Part shown: positions 1-8,155 of the stretch, one piece after another
Layout of the letters: the number at the start of each line of letters is the position of its first letter
Numbering within the stretch: position 1 is the first letter of the stretch
Assembly: GCF_026625885.1 (NCBI RefSeq)
Contig: NZ_CP113068.1
Span: 1,550,001 to 1,614,000, forward strand
Direction: 5' to 3'
DNA: 64,000 nucleotides
From: Roseateles sp. SL47
Lineage (GTDB): Bacteria > Pseudomonadota > Gammaproteobacteria > Burkholderiales > Burkholderiaceae_C
The notes under the pieces: generated by a model
Databases searched by the model: none
Seen by the model: only the letters and a program-made list of their open reading frames with translations
Told to the model about the DNA's origin: nothing
Made by a program: the position numbers and the translations under genes

Positions 1-353
1 TCGATCTCCAGGTCGAACACGTCGATGCCGGCGAACTTCTTGAACAGCACCCCCTTGCCTTCCATCACCGGCTTGGACGCCAGCGGGCCGATGTCGCCCA
101 GGCCCAGCACGGCGGTGCCGTTGGAGATCACGGCCACCAGGTTGCCCCGGGAGGTGTAGCGGAAGGCATTGGCCGGGTCGGCCACGATTTCCTCGCAGGC
201 GGCAGCCACACCCGGCGAGTAGGCCAGGGCCAGGTCACGCTGGTTGATCAGCTGCTTGGTGGCCGCAATGGCCACTTTGCCGGGCGTCGGAAACTCGTGA
301 TACTCAAGAGCGGCCTTGCGCAGTTCAGCGCGTTTTTCTTCGGACGTGGACAT
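1..353 (-). CDS. maeB: NADP-dependent malic enzyme, N-terminal part (partial)
   Basis: The first 117 residues are present and the gene runs off the left edge. The product decarboxylates malate to pyruvate in the cytoplasm. The N-terminus reads [20 protein letters not shown], followed by the malic-enzyme stretch with [10 protein letters not shown], the [10 protein letters not shown] segment and the [12 protein letters not shown] region, typical of the long bacterial malic enzymes that carry a C-terminal phosphotransacetylase-like domain (not visible here). The ATG at 351-353 is the natural start. The gene is divergent from the sensor kinase/regulator pair at 675-3403, which suggests regulation by it. 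Confidence 0.93.
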   Translation of the reverse strand, partial: MSTSEEKRAELRKAALEYHEFPTPGKVAIAATKQLINQRDLALAYSPGVAAACEEIVADPANAFRYTSRGNLVAVISNGTAVLGLGDIGPLASKPVMEGKGVLFKKFAGIDVFDLEI

Positions 354-674
354 GAAGGACTCGGTCTGGTTGGGGCCTCGACGCCAGGTCTCGATACATC
401 TCGAAAAGCCCGGCCGTAGCTGATTCAGCAATGGGTTGGGTGGGCGATTGTAGGAGCCCGCCCGCGCACGTTCACGACGTACTATGCATATCCTGCATGC
501 AAGCGTGCAAGCAGCAGATACGCGAAACCGCGCATCCGCCAGGGCTGCAGCGGGCGCATACTGCCTGCCTTCCTCAGGCAGGCCTCGGGGAGGAAGCGGC
601 TTTTTGCGCCCATCCGAGCGGATCGTGCCCCTTCCTGCCCGTTCCTGACGCTTCCTGGCCACTTCCTGCCGTTC
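354..674. promoter_or_regulatory. Divergent intergenic region with phased TTCCTG repeats
   Basis: This 321-base stretch separates the malic enzyme gene from the sensor kinase and must hold both promoters. It contains a 7-bp inverted repeat (563-569 with 577-583) and four copies of TTCCTG at 632, 642, 652 and 663, that is every 10-11 bases, ending just before the kinase start. No convincing sigma70 hexamers or Shine-Dalgarno sequence stood out for the kinase gene. The regulatory role is inferred from the regular spacing only. Confidence 0.4.
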
Positions 675-2756
675 ATGCCGTCCACCTTGTCCCCCACCAG
701 TCTGTCGCCGCCGGTGTCCCGGCCGCGTCGCCGGCGCCGCGCTTTGCTGTGGGGAGCGCTGGTTGCATTGCTGCTGATCGCACAGTCCTTGCTGCTGGCG
801 TTGACCCTGAGCCACGAAGCCTCCCGTGCCCAGGAGGCAACCGAGCAGGCGGCAGCGGAGGTGGCGGCGCGAGGCAAGCAGTTGCTCAGCCGGGATCTGC
901 AGGGCTTGCAGGGTCTGATGTGGGCCCATGAAACCGAGTGGCGCGGCAATGCGGCCGAGCTGCTGCGGCAGACCCGGGTGATTCTGCGCATCGAGTCGCG
1001 CGATGCGCAGCGCCGCATCGAACGCGTGGCGGAGTCCCCCTACCTGCCGCCGCTGTTTGCGCGCCTGGGCCGCGAGCAACTGCAACTGGAGACTGAACTG
1101 GCCTGCGCGGGCGCCCTGCGCCAGGGGACGCCCCTGTTCTCACGGTCGTACTTTGTGCCGCTGCCCGGTGGGGAAGGGCTGGAAGTGACCGACCTCTGCC
1201 TGCCGCGGGTGCGTGCCGGGGAGCCGCCGTCCTACGTGGTGGCCACGGTCGGACTGCGCGCGCTGCTGGAAGAGTCCACCTCCCAGGAGCAGGTCCGGCA
1301 GTTCGAAATGTCCTTTGTGGAGGGGGACGGCACCCGACTGGCCCGCACCGGCCTGATCCGGGGCAGCGGCTTCTACATGGCCGAGCGTCTGCTGGATCTG
1401 CAGGGCATGAGCCTGCAACTGCGGGTGGACAGCGGCTCCGGCAAACCCAAGCTGATCCCCAACCTGGCCACGGCCCTGGTGCTGGGTCTGTCGCTGGCGT
1501 TGCTGGCGCTGGTGCTGATCCTGGCTCGGGATGGCCGCCGCCGTGCGCAGGCAGAGCATGCGCTGGCGGAAGCCCTGGCCTTCCGGCAGGCGATGGAGAA
1601 CTCACTGATCACCGGCCTTCGGGCGCGGGATCTGGACGGCAACATCAGCTATGTGAATCCCGCTTTCTGCGCCATGGTCGGTTATGCCGCCGAGGAATTG
1701 GTCGGTACCGGCCGACCGCCGGAGGCGCCGCCCTACTGGCCGCCCGAGTTCACCGAAGAATACTGGCGTCGCCATCATGACCGCGAAGCCCGATGGGAAG
1801 CGGGCCTGCCGCCGCGAGAGGGGTTCGAGACCGTCTTTGCCCGCAGCACGGGGGAACGTTTCCCGGTGATGATCTACGAGGCCCCGCTGCTGAATGCGGA
1901 AGGCCAGCAGACCGGTTGGATGAGCGCGGTGCTGGACCTGAGCGCTCAGCGCAAGGTGGAGGAGCTGTCGCGCCAGCAGCAGGAGCGGCTGCAGGCCACG
2001 GCACGTCTGGCCACGGTCGGCGAGATGGCTTCGCTGTTGAGCCATGAGCTGAACCAGCCGCTGTCGGCCATTGCCAGCTATGCCACCGCGTCGCTCAACC
2101 TGATGGTGCGCGAAGCCGACGATCCGCAGACGCCCGACATGGTGCGCCAGGCCGTCACCCGGATTGCCGAGCAGGCCGAGCGTGCCGGCCGGGTGATCAA
2201 GAGCGTGCATGACTTCGTGCGCCGCCGCGAGCAGTCCCGCGAGTGGGTGAAGGTGGCGCAGCTGATGGATGCCGTGTTGCCGCTGGTGCGGCTGCAGGCG
2301 CGCAAGAGCGGTGCGCGCATCGAGCTGGACCTGCCGGACTCGGTGCCGCGGGTGCGTTGTGACCGCACGATGGTGGAACAGGTGCTGCTCAACCTCACCC
2401 GCAATGCCATCCAGGCCATGGACGGACCCACGCCGCTGGCCGAGCGCTTGCTGGTGATCCGGGTGCGCCCCCTGCAGCCGCGCTGGCTGAGCATGTCGGT
2501 GATCGATCGTGGGCCGGGCATTCCGCCCGAGGTGGCTCGGCAACTGTTCACGCCCTTCTTCACCACCCGTACCGAAGGCATGGGCCTGGGTCTGAGCCTG
2601 TGCCGCACCGTGGTGGAACAACATGGGGGCGCGATGGACTTCGACAGCCGCGTAGCGCCCGACACCCCCACCGGCACCGAGTTCCGCTTCAGTCTGCCGT
2701 GCGAGGATACGGCCGGTGGACATCGGTCCACGCTCAAAGGAGAAACATCCGCATGA
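675..2756 (+). CDS. Membrane sensor histidine kinase with periplasmic domain and PAS (DctS-like)
   Basis: This 693-residue protein has a basic N-terminus, a membrane segment near 23-45, a periplasmic sensor region of about 210 residues, a second membrane segment near 262-284, a PAS domain near 300-425 and a kinase core. The phosphoacceptor is His457 in [11 protein letters not shown]; the N box, GPGIPPEV and GMGLGLSL boxes follow. HELNQPL is typical of the DctB/DctS/FixL kinase group. It overlaps the downstream regulator by ATGA, so the two are translationally coupled. Its position divergent from a malic enzyme gene, together with a FixJ-type partner, resembles the DctS/DctR C4-dicarboxylate system of Rhodobacter; the ligand is inferred, not shown. 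There is no clear ribosome binding site before the ATG at 675. Confidence 0.85.
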   Translation: MPSTLSPTSLSPPVSRPRRRRRALLWGALVALLLIAQSLLLALTLSHEASRAQEATEQAAAEVAARGKQLLSRDLQGLQGLMWAHETEWRGNAAELLRQTRVILRIESRDAQRRIERVAESPYLPPLFARLGREQLQLETELACAGALRQGTPLFSRSYFVPLPGGEGLEVTDLCLPRVRAGEPPSYVVATVGLRALLEESTSQEQVRQFEMSFVEGDGTRLARTGLIRGSGFYMAERLLDLQGMSLQLRVDSGSGKPKLIPNLATALVLGLSLALLALVLILARDGRRRAQAEHALAEALAFRQAMENSLITGLRARDLDGNISYVNPAFCAMVGYAAEELVGTGRPPEAPPYWPPEFTEEYWRRHHDREARWEAGLPPREGFETVFARSTGERFPVMIYEAPLLNAEGQQTGWMSAVLDLSAQRKVEELSRQQQERLQATARLATVGEMASLLSHELNQPLSAIASYATASLNLMVREADDPQTPDMVRQAVTRIAEQAERAGRVIKSVHDFVRRREQSREWVKVAQLMDAVLPLVRLQARKSGARIELDLPDSVPRVRCDRTMVEQVLLNLTRNAIQAMDGPTPLAERLLVIRVRPLQPRWLSMSVIDRGPGIPPEVARQLFTPFFTTRTEGMGLGLSLCRTVVEQHGGAMDFDSRVAPDTPTGTEFRFSLPCEDTAGGHRSTLKGETSA

Positions 2757-3403
2757 AGCCGCAGTCCCTGCCGATGGTCTATCTCGTGGATGACGAGGAT
2801 GTGGTGCGCGACGCGCTGTCCTGGCTGCTGCGCTCACGTCGTCTGCTGTCGGAAGGTTTTGGCAGCGCCGAGGCCTTTGAATCCATGCTGGACGCTTTGC
2901 CCCGCCAGGGGGTGGACTGGCCGAACGCGCCCAGTTGCCTGCTGCTGGATGTGCGCATGCCAGGCATGAGCGGCCTGGCCCTGTTTGAGCGCTTGGTGGA
3001 GCGCGGGCTGCTGCGCACGCTGCCGGTGATCTTCCTGACCGGTCATGGGGATGTGCCCACGGCGGTGGCGGCGGTGAAGCAGGGCGCCTACGACTTCGTG
3101 GAGAAACCGTTTTCCGACAACGCGCTGGTGGACCGGGTGGAGCAGGCGCTGGCCCGCAGCGCTGAGGCCATCGACGCACGCGGGGTCAAGGCGGCACTGG
3201 GGCATCGGGTGGGGGAACTCACCGAACGCGAGCGGGAGGTCATGCAGCTGGTGGTGCAGGGCCTGCCCAACAAGCTGATTGCGGACCAGCTCAACATCAG
3301 CGTCCGAACGGTAGAAGTCCATCGGGCGCGGGTGTTCGAGAAGATGGATGTGAAGTCGGCGGTGGAGCTGTCCAACCTGCTGCGAGGCGATGGGGCGGCC
3401 TGA
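2753..3403 (+). CDS. FixJ/DctR-family response regulator with LuxR-type HTH
   Basis: The 216-residue protein has a receiver domain (residues about 8-125; acidic pocket VDDED, phosphoacceptor Asp66 in LLLDVRMPGMSG, conserved Lys in EKPFSDN) and a C-terminal LuxR/FixJ helix-turn-helix (LTEREREVMQLVVQGLPNK ... ISVRTVEVHRARV). The ATG at 2753 overlaps the kinase stop by four bases. It is the cognate regulator of the kinase at 675-2756 and probably activates C4-dicarboxylate transport or metabolism genes. The target assignment is inferred from context. Confidence 0.88.
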   Translation: MKPQSLPMVYLVDDEDVVRDALSWLLRSRRLLSEGFGSAEAFESMLDALPRQGVDWPNAPSCLLLDVRMPGMSGLALFERLVERGLLRTLPVIFLTGHGDVPTAVAAVKQGAYDFVEKPFSDNALVDRVEQALARSAEAIDARGVKAALGHRVGELTEREREVMQLVVQGLPNKLIADQLNISVRTVEVHRARVFEKMDVKSAVELSNLLRGDGAA

Positions 3404-3417
3404 CGCGACGGGCGCCT

Positions 3418-4290
3418 TCATCGCCCAGCCCACAGGCAACTGATCAGCCAGCCCACCGCCACGGCGGCCTGCACCGGGTCGCTCAGCAGCGCGTCGCCGG
3501 GCGACTCGCCCTGCTCCTGGATTTCCACCAGCTGCCAATAACGGAAGAGTCCGAACAGGGCGAATGGGAAACTCACCGCCAGTGCGGGCCGTTGCGTCAG
3601 GATGTAGAGGGCATAACAGGTCAGGGCGCTGGCGGCGCTCAGTTCGGCATAACGCACCAGCAGCGCATCGCTGTAGCCGCTGAGCACCTCTCTGGCCAAT
3701 GAACCGTAGCGGCGCAACTCCCGCAGCCGCTTGAGGCTGCAGAGAAACAGCGCCAGGCTCAGCACCGAAATCCCCATCCAGGCGGACAGCGTCAGCCCCA
3801 AGGCCGCGCTTCCCACCCACGTGCGCAGCACAAACCCGCTTGAGAGTGCAAAGAGATCCACCACCGCGACCCGCTTGAGCCAACGTGAGTAGGCCAGGCT
3901 CAGCACCAGATAGGCCCCGAGCCCCGCCGTGACCCTCCACTGCCACGCGGATGCCGCGATCAACACGCTCAGCAGCACCAGGCCCAGCCCCACGGCCTGC
4001 GGCACGGTGAGGTGACCGGCGGCGAGGGGGCGCTTCAGGCGCTTGTCCGGGTGCCGTCGGTCGTTCTCGATGTCATGCAGATCGTTGATGACATAGCAGA
4101 GCGACGCCGCCACGCAGAACAGCGTTGTGGCAATGCCGACAGTGAGCAGGTCGTCCCAGTGTTTCCAGCGCCCGGAGAACAGCACCGGCATCATCACCAA
4201 CAGGTTCTTGATCCACTGACGGGGGCGCGCCAGGCTCCATAGCGCACGCATCACGCCAGGTCGAACCACCGGATGGGCAGTGATGCTCAT
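3418..4290 (-). CDS. UbiA-family prenyltransferase, decaprenyl-phosphate phosphoribosyltransferase-like
   Basis: The 290-residue polytopic membrane protein carries the two Asp-rich UbiA motifs: the first is NDLHDIENDRRHPDK, followed by RPLAAG; the second lies in the AYSRWLKRVAVVDL region. The N-terminal RPRQWIKNLLVMMPVLFSG is characteristic of the branch that transfers phosphoribose to a polyprenyl phosphate (DPPR synthase type) rather than quinone or haem prenylation. Its start overlaps the stop of the upstream glycosyltransferase gene, so they form a coupled pair that probably makes and uses a lipid-linked sugar for envelope glycans. Subfamily confidence is good; the final product is unknown. 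Confidence 0.85.
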   Translation of the reverse strand: MSITAHPVVRPGVMRALWSLARPRQWIKNLLVMMPVLFSGRWKHWDDLLTVGIATTLFCVAASLCYVINDLHDIENDRRHPDKRLKRPLAAGHLTVPQAVGLGLVLLSVLIAASAWQWRVTAGLGAYLVLSLAYSRWLKRVAVVDLFALSSGFVLRTWVGSAALGLTLSAWMGISVLSLALFLCSLKRLRELRRYGSLAREVLSGYSDALLVRYAELSAASALTCYALYILTQRPALAVSFPFALFGLFRYWQLVEIQEQGESPGDALLSDPVQAAVAVGWLISCLWAGR

Positions 4291-5795
4291 CGTGCGTAGC
4301 GTTCCGAGACCGGGCAGACACCGTGACGCAGCAGGCCGGGCAATTGATAGAAGCGCGTCAACACCTGGCTCAGCACCTCTTGCCGATAACGCTCGTATCG
4401 GAAGCCCTGCCCGCGCAGCACCGGATATTGCAGACCCTGGTGGGTGATCGATTCCATGTGGATGTTGTCGAAATACGGGGAGAGCGGGGCGAGATCCTGG
4501 GGACGTCCGGGCTTGGAGAGGATCAGGAGGTCCTGGCCGGCCAGGCGGCGGAAGTCGGTGTCCAGATCATCCTGGCGCGCATGGAAAGAGCCGGTGCCGA
4601 ACACGATCACCGGGCGATGCGTGTGATAGGCCAGCGTGGCCGACTGGGCATAACTCAGTGTGGCCAGGGTGGCCGTCGGTCCCAGGCGGGAAAGCGCCTG
4701 GGCCAAGGGTGGGGTGTCCAGATACAGCGCCAGGGACGGAAACTGCGCCAGTTCCCGCCAGGCGCTCATGGGCATGAGCAGCACCAGGCTCACCACCACC
4801 CCATGGGCCATCGCCAGGCCGGCCAGAAAGAAGCGCCAGGTCCGAAATGCCGGCCGCCCGTGCTGCAGCAGTGCCAGCAGTGCGAGGGGAAGAAAGGCCA
4901 GCACCCAATGCAGCCCCACGGGCTTCACCAGCGACAGCAGCCCGAAGGCGGCCAGGGGCACCACCGCCAGCACTTGCAAGGTCCGAGGTGCCTGCGGGCC
5001 TGGACGCGGCGCCACGCGGGGCAGTAGCGGGGCCACGGCCAGCGGGGTGAGGCTGTAGAGCAGCACGCCGACATAGGCGACGGGATGTTGCCAGCCGGGG
5101 CCGATGTCCGCATTGCGGTTGATGAAGTTGAACATCAGGTTGGGCCAGCAATGCTGGCTGTTCCACCAGCCCATGAGCAGAAGCGGCGGCACGCAGGCCA
5201 GGCTGACCGCTGCCAGCGCGCGCCACGGCTTGCGGCCCTGCGTGGTGAGCGTGTCCACCACATAGGCCAGCCACAGCAGCGCAGCGAAATACTTCGAGAG
5301 CACGGCACCGGCCAGGCCGACCGCCGCCAGGGCCAGCGACAGGTGGCCCCCCCCTGCGCGCACACGCAACCAGGCAAGGCCGGACAGCACGCTGAAGTAG
5401 ATGAGCGGTGTGTCGGTGGTGATGAGCACATTCCAGACATTGCTGGGAAGCAGGGGGACGAGCAGGGCTGCCGCCTGGTAGCAAGTGCCGCCAGCGGCAT
5501 CCGCCGACGAGCGCCCCACCGACGAGGCGTCCGCCCGTCGGCCCGCCACCAGCAGCATCAGGCTCAGCACAAACGGCAGCAGCACCGCGCTCAGTCGCAG
5601 CCACAGGGGATGGTCGCCCAGCGTCAGCTGCGCGGCGAGCCACCAGCCGACCATCGGTGGATGGTCGTAGAAGCCCCAGTCCGGATGCCGGCCCCAGCCG
5701 ATGAAATAGGCTTCGTCGCCGGTGATGGGCAGGGTGGCGGCCACCCAGCAGCGCCAGAGCAGCAGGGCCGTCAACAAGCCGGCCATCAGCGTCAT
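4287..5795 (-). CDS. GT39/ArnT-like membrane glycosyltransferase
   Basis: This is an integral membrane glycosyltransferase of the PMT/ArnT superfamily that uses polyprenyl-phosphate sugars at the periplasmic face. The catalytic first loop is visible (ITGDEAYFIGWGRHPDWGFY followed by DHPPMVGWW), with the conserved acidic pair and many hydrophobic segments after it. The open frame reaches back to a GTG at 5990, but the family-like part starts at the ATG at 5795, chosen here; the extra 65 residues are Arg-rich and lie in front of thiL. About 502 residues. It is coupled through an ATGA overlap to the UbiA-family gene, which could supply its lipid-linked donor. Confidence 0.82.
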   Translation of the reverse strand: MTLMAGLLTALLLWRCWVAATLPITGDEAYFIGWGRHPDWGFYDHPPMVGWWLAAQLTLGDHPLWLRLSAVLLPFVLSLMLLVAGRRADASSVGRSSADAAGGTCYQAAALLVPLLPSNVWNVLITTDTPLIYFSVLSGLAWLRVRAGGGHLSLALAAVGLAGAVLSKYFAALLWLAYVVDTLTTQGRKPWRALAAVSLACVPPLLLMGWWNSQHCWPNLMFNFINRNADIGPGWQHPVAYVGVLLYSLTPLAVAPLLPRVAPRPGPQAPRTLQVLAVVPLAAFGLLSLVKPVGLHWVLAFLPLALLALLQHGRPAFRTWRFFLAGLAMAHGVVVSLVLLMPMSAWRELAQFPSLALYLDTPPLAQALSRLGPTATLATLSYAQSATLAYHTHRPVIVFGTGSFHARQDDLDTDFRRLAGQDLLILSKPGRPQDLAPLSPYFDNIHMESITHQGLQYPVLRGQGFRYERYRQEVLSQVLTRFYQLPGLLRHGVCPVSERYAR

Positions 5796-6040
5796 CTGCA
5801 GCTGGCGCGGATACGGGGCGGAAGCTTGCCGCTGTCGCCGGAACCCGGCGATACAGGAGCGGAGGAAAGGTGTGGGCAAGGAGACCGGCCTTCGGCGGCA
5901 TTGCCGTCGTGAGATGGAAAGGCGCTCGATTCTTCTCACGGCCCAACGGCCGACAATCACCGAGACCTGCACGGTCAGCGCCCCTTGCACAAAGGGGAGT
6001 CAGGCGCCCCTCACCCTTGTGGCATCCCGAGGCGGCGACA

Positions 6041-7015
6041 ATGCGACCCATGGGTGAATTTGATCTGATCGCACGTTATTTCACGCGTCCGGCACCTGCG
6101 CCCGGCCACACGGTGGCCCTGGGGGTGGGGGACGACTGTGCAGTGCTGACACCAACACCGGGCCACCAATGGCTGGTGTCTACCGACATGCTGGTGGAAG
6201 GGCGGCATTTCCTGTCGACCGTGCAGCCGCAGCGCCTGGGCCACAAGGCCCTGGCGGTCAACCTGAGCGATCTGGCGGCCAGCGGCGGCACGCCCCGCGC
6301 CTGTTTCCTGTCGCTGGCGCTGCCGCGGCTGGACGAGGCTTTTCTGGCCGGTTTCTCAGAGGGCTTGTTCGCCTTGGCCGATGCTCATGGACTGGTGCTG
6401 GCGGGCGGGGACACCACGGCCGGCCCCCTGAACATCAACATCACCATCATGGGTGAAGTGCCCCAGGGGCAGGCCCTTCTGCGTTCCGGTGCCCGGGCGG
6501 GGGACGACCTCTGGGTCAGTGGCACCTTGGGGGATGCCAGACTGGCGCTGGAGGTCTTCCGCGGCCATGTGTCGCTGCCGGGCGATCAGTTCGACTCGGT
6601 GCGCCTGGCGATGGAGCTGCCGCAGCCACGTGTCGCCCTGGGCCGTGCGCTCCGCGGTCTGGCCAGCAGCGCCATCGACGTTTCCGATGGCCTGGCCGGT
6701 GACCTGGGTCACATCCTGCATCGTTCGGCCGTGGGGGCCCGTCTGCATCTGGCCGACCTGCCACGCTCCGCTGTTCTCGGCGCCATGCCGGAGGACCTCC
6801 AGCGGCTGTGCCTGCTGACCGGGGGCGACGATTACGAGCTGGTCTTCACCGCCCCGGCCGAGGCCCGGGACCGCGTGCTGGAGGCGGGCCGCCAGTCGGC
6901 CACCCCGGTCTACCGCATTGGCCGCATTGAGCCGCAGCCCGGCTTGCGGCTGGTGGATGGGGAGGGTCGCGAGCTGGATCTCGCGCTGCAAGGTTTTGAT
7001 CACTTCAAGTCATGA
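6041..7015 (+). CDS. thiL: Thiamine-monophosphate kinase
   Basis: ThiL phosphorylates thiamine monophosphate to thiamine diphosphate. Conserved features are GEFDLIARYF at the N-terminus, the metal and ATP motif GVGDDCAVL, the STDMLVEGRHF segment, AVNLSDLAASGG, GGDTTAGPL, and GGDDYELVF in the C-terminal half. The length of 324 residues fits the family. Two starts are possible, 6041 (MRPMGEF) or 6050 (MGEF); the first has a GAGG-type signal at better spacing. The stop overlaps the start of pgpA by ATGA. Confidence 0.95.
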   Translation: MRPMGEFDLIARYFTRPAPAPGHTVALGVGDDCAVLTPTPGHQWLVSTDMLVEGRHFLSTVQPQRLGHKALAVNLSDLAASGGTPRACFLSLALPRLDEAFLAGFSEGLFALADAHGLVLAGGDTTAGPLNINITIMGEVPQGQALLRSGARAGDDLWVSGTLGDARLALEVFRGHVSLPGDQFDSVRLAMELPQPRVALGRALRGLASSAIDVSDGLAGDLGHILHRSAVGARLHLADLPRSAVLGAMPEDLQRLCLLTGGDDYELVFTAPAEARDRVLEAGRQSATPVYRIGRIEPQPGLRLVDGEGRELDLALQGFDHFKS

Positions 7016-7581
7016 GCCATCCGTCTACCGATGCTTCCGAGGGAACGCCCGCTGCTCCGACCGCGCCACGCCGCGCCACCCTCGCCTTCATGGTGCGCCA
7101 CCCGGCCCGCTGGCTGGCATTGGGCTTCGGCAGTGGTCTTGCACCCAAGGCCCCAGGCACCGTCGGCAGTCTGTGGGGCTGGGCGGGCTTCCTGCTGATC
7201 AACCCCTGGGTGACGCCCCTGCAGTGGGCGGGTGTGCTGGTGGTGGGGTTGCTGGTCGGCTGGTGGGCCTGCACGGTGACGGCGCGTCACCTGGGCGTCT
7301 GCGATCCGGGTTCGGTGGTCTGGGACGAGATCCTCGCCATGTGGATCATCCTGTGGCTGCTGATGCCGGCCAGTCTTTGGTGGCAGGCCGCTGCCTTTGG
7401 CGTGTTCCGCTACTTCGACGCGGTCAAGCCCGGCCCGGTGCGCTGGGCCGACAGCCTTTTCAAGTCACCGCCGGGCGCCCCCGTGGGTGCGCGCCAGGGC
7501 TTCGGCATCCTTTTTGACGATCTGGTCGCGGCCGGATGTACGCTGCTGGTGTTGGCGGTGGCGCGCCATCTGCTGCATTGA
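7012..7581 (+). CDS. pgpA: Phosphatidylglycerophosphatase A
   Basis: PgpA removes the phosphate from phosphatidylglycerophosphate to give phosphatidylglycerol. The 189-residue membrane protein shows GFGSGLAPKAPGTVGSLWG, the VVWDEILAMWI motif and FRYFDAVKPGPVRWAD, all hallmarks of the family. It has an N-terminal extension of about 25 residues before the core. It starts inside the thiL stop codon and is followed after 14 bases by pncC, so the three genes form one operon. Confidence 0.95.
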   Translation: MSHPSTDASEGTPAAPTAPRRATLAFMVRHPARWLALGFGSGLAPKAPGTVGSLWGWAGFLLINPWVTPLQWAGVLVVGLLVGWWACTVTARHLGVCDPGSVVWDEILAMWIILWLLMPASLWWQAAAFGVFRYFDAVKPGPVRWADSLFKSPPGAPVGARQGFGILFDDLVAAGCTLLVLAVARHLLH

Positions 7582-7595
7582 CCCAGGAGATCGAC

Positions 7596-8096
7596 ATGGT
7601 GCTAGCTGAAGAATCCGAGCTGATCCAACGCATTGCCCTGGCCCTGATCCAGCGGCGCGAGCGCATGGGGACGGCGGAGTCCTGCACGGGCGGCCTGATC
7701 GCAGCGGCGTGCACCAGCCTGGCGGGCTCCAGCGAATGGTTCGAGCGCGGCGTGGTCAGCTACAGCAACCAGTCCAAGACCGAGTTGCTGGGGGTGCCGG
7801 CCGCGATGATCAGCCTGCATGGCGCCGTCAGCGGCGAAGTGGCCGAGCAGATGGCCCGCGGGCTGGTGGCGCATTCGCCGGTGGACTGGGCGCTGGCGGT
7901 CACTGGCGTGGCCGGCCCCGGTGGCGGCAGTGAGGCCAAGCCGGTGGGCACGGTGTGGCTGGCGCTGTTGCATGGCCGCACGCCGGTTCGGGTCTGGAAA
8001 GAGCTGTTCAGCGGGGATCGGCATGCGGTCCGTACCCAGACTGTGCGTGTGGGCCTGCAGGCGCTTTGCGACGCTCTCGAGGATCGTGATAGCTGA
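7596..8096 (+). CDS. pncC: Nicotinamide-nucleotide amidohydrolase (CinA C-terminal family)
   Basis: The 166-residue protein deamidates NMN to nicotinate mononucleotide in the pyridine nucleotide cycle. Family motifs are GTAESCTGGLIAAA, the GVVSYSN segment and AVTGVAGPGGGS followed by KPVGTVW. It corresponds to the stand-alone CinA C-terminal domain, without the competence-damage N-terminal domain. The ATG at 7596 has an AGGAGA Shine-Dalgarno at 7585-7590; earlier in-frame starts fall inside pgpA. Confidence 0.92.
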   Translation: MVLAEESELIQRIALALIQRRERMGTAESCTGGLIAAACTSLAGSSEWFERGVVSYSNQSKTELLGVPAAMISLHGAVSGEVAEQMARGLVAHSPVDWALAVTGVAGPGGGSEAKPVGTVWLALLHGRTPVRVWKELFSGDRHAVRTQTVRVGLQALCDALEDRDS

Positions 8097-8155
8097 CTGT
8101 TGGCTGCTGACTGCGGAGCCCCCATCCCCTCGGCGTTGAACCGCCGGCCCCAGGC

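Noticed and set aside
5796..5990. N-terminal extension of the GT39-type protein from the GTG at 5990
   Set aside because: The extra residues are Arg-rich, unlike the family, and lie in the thiL promoter region.
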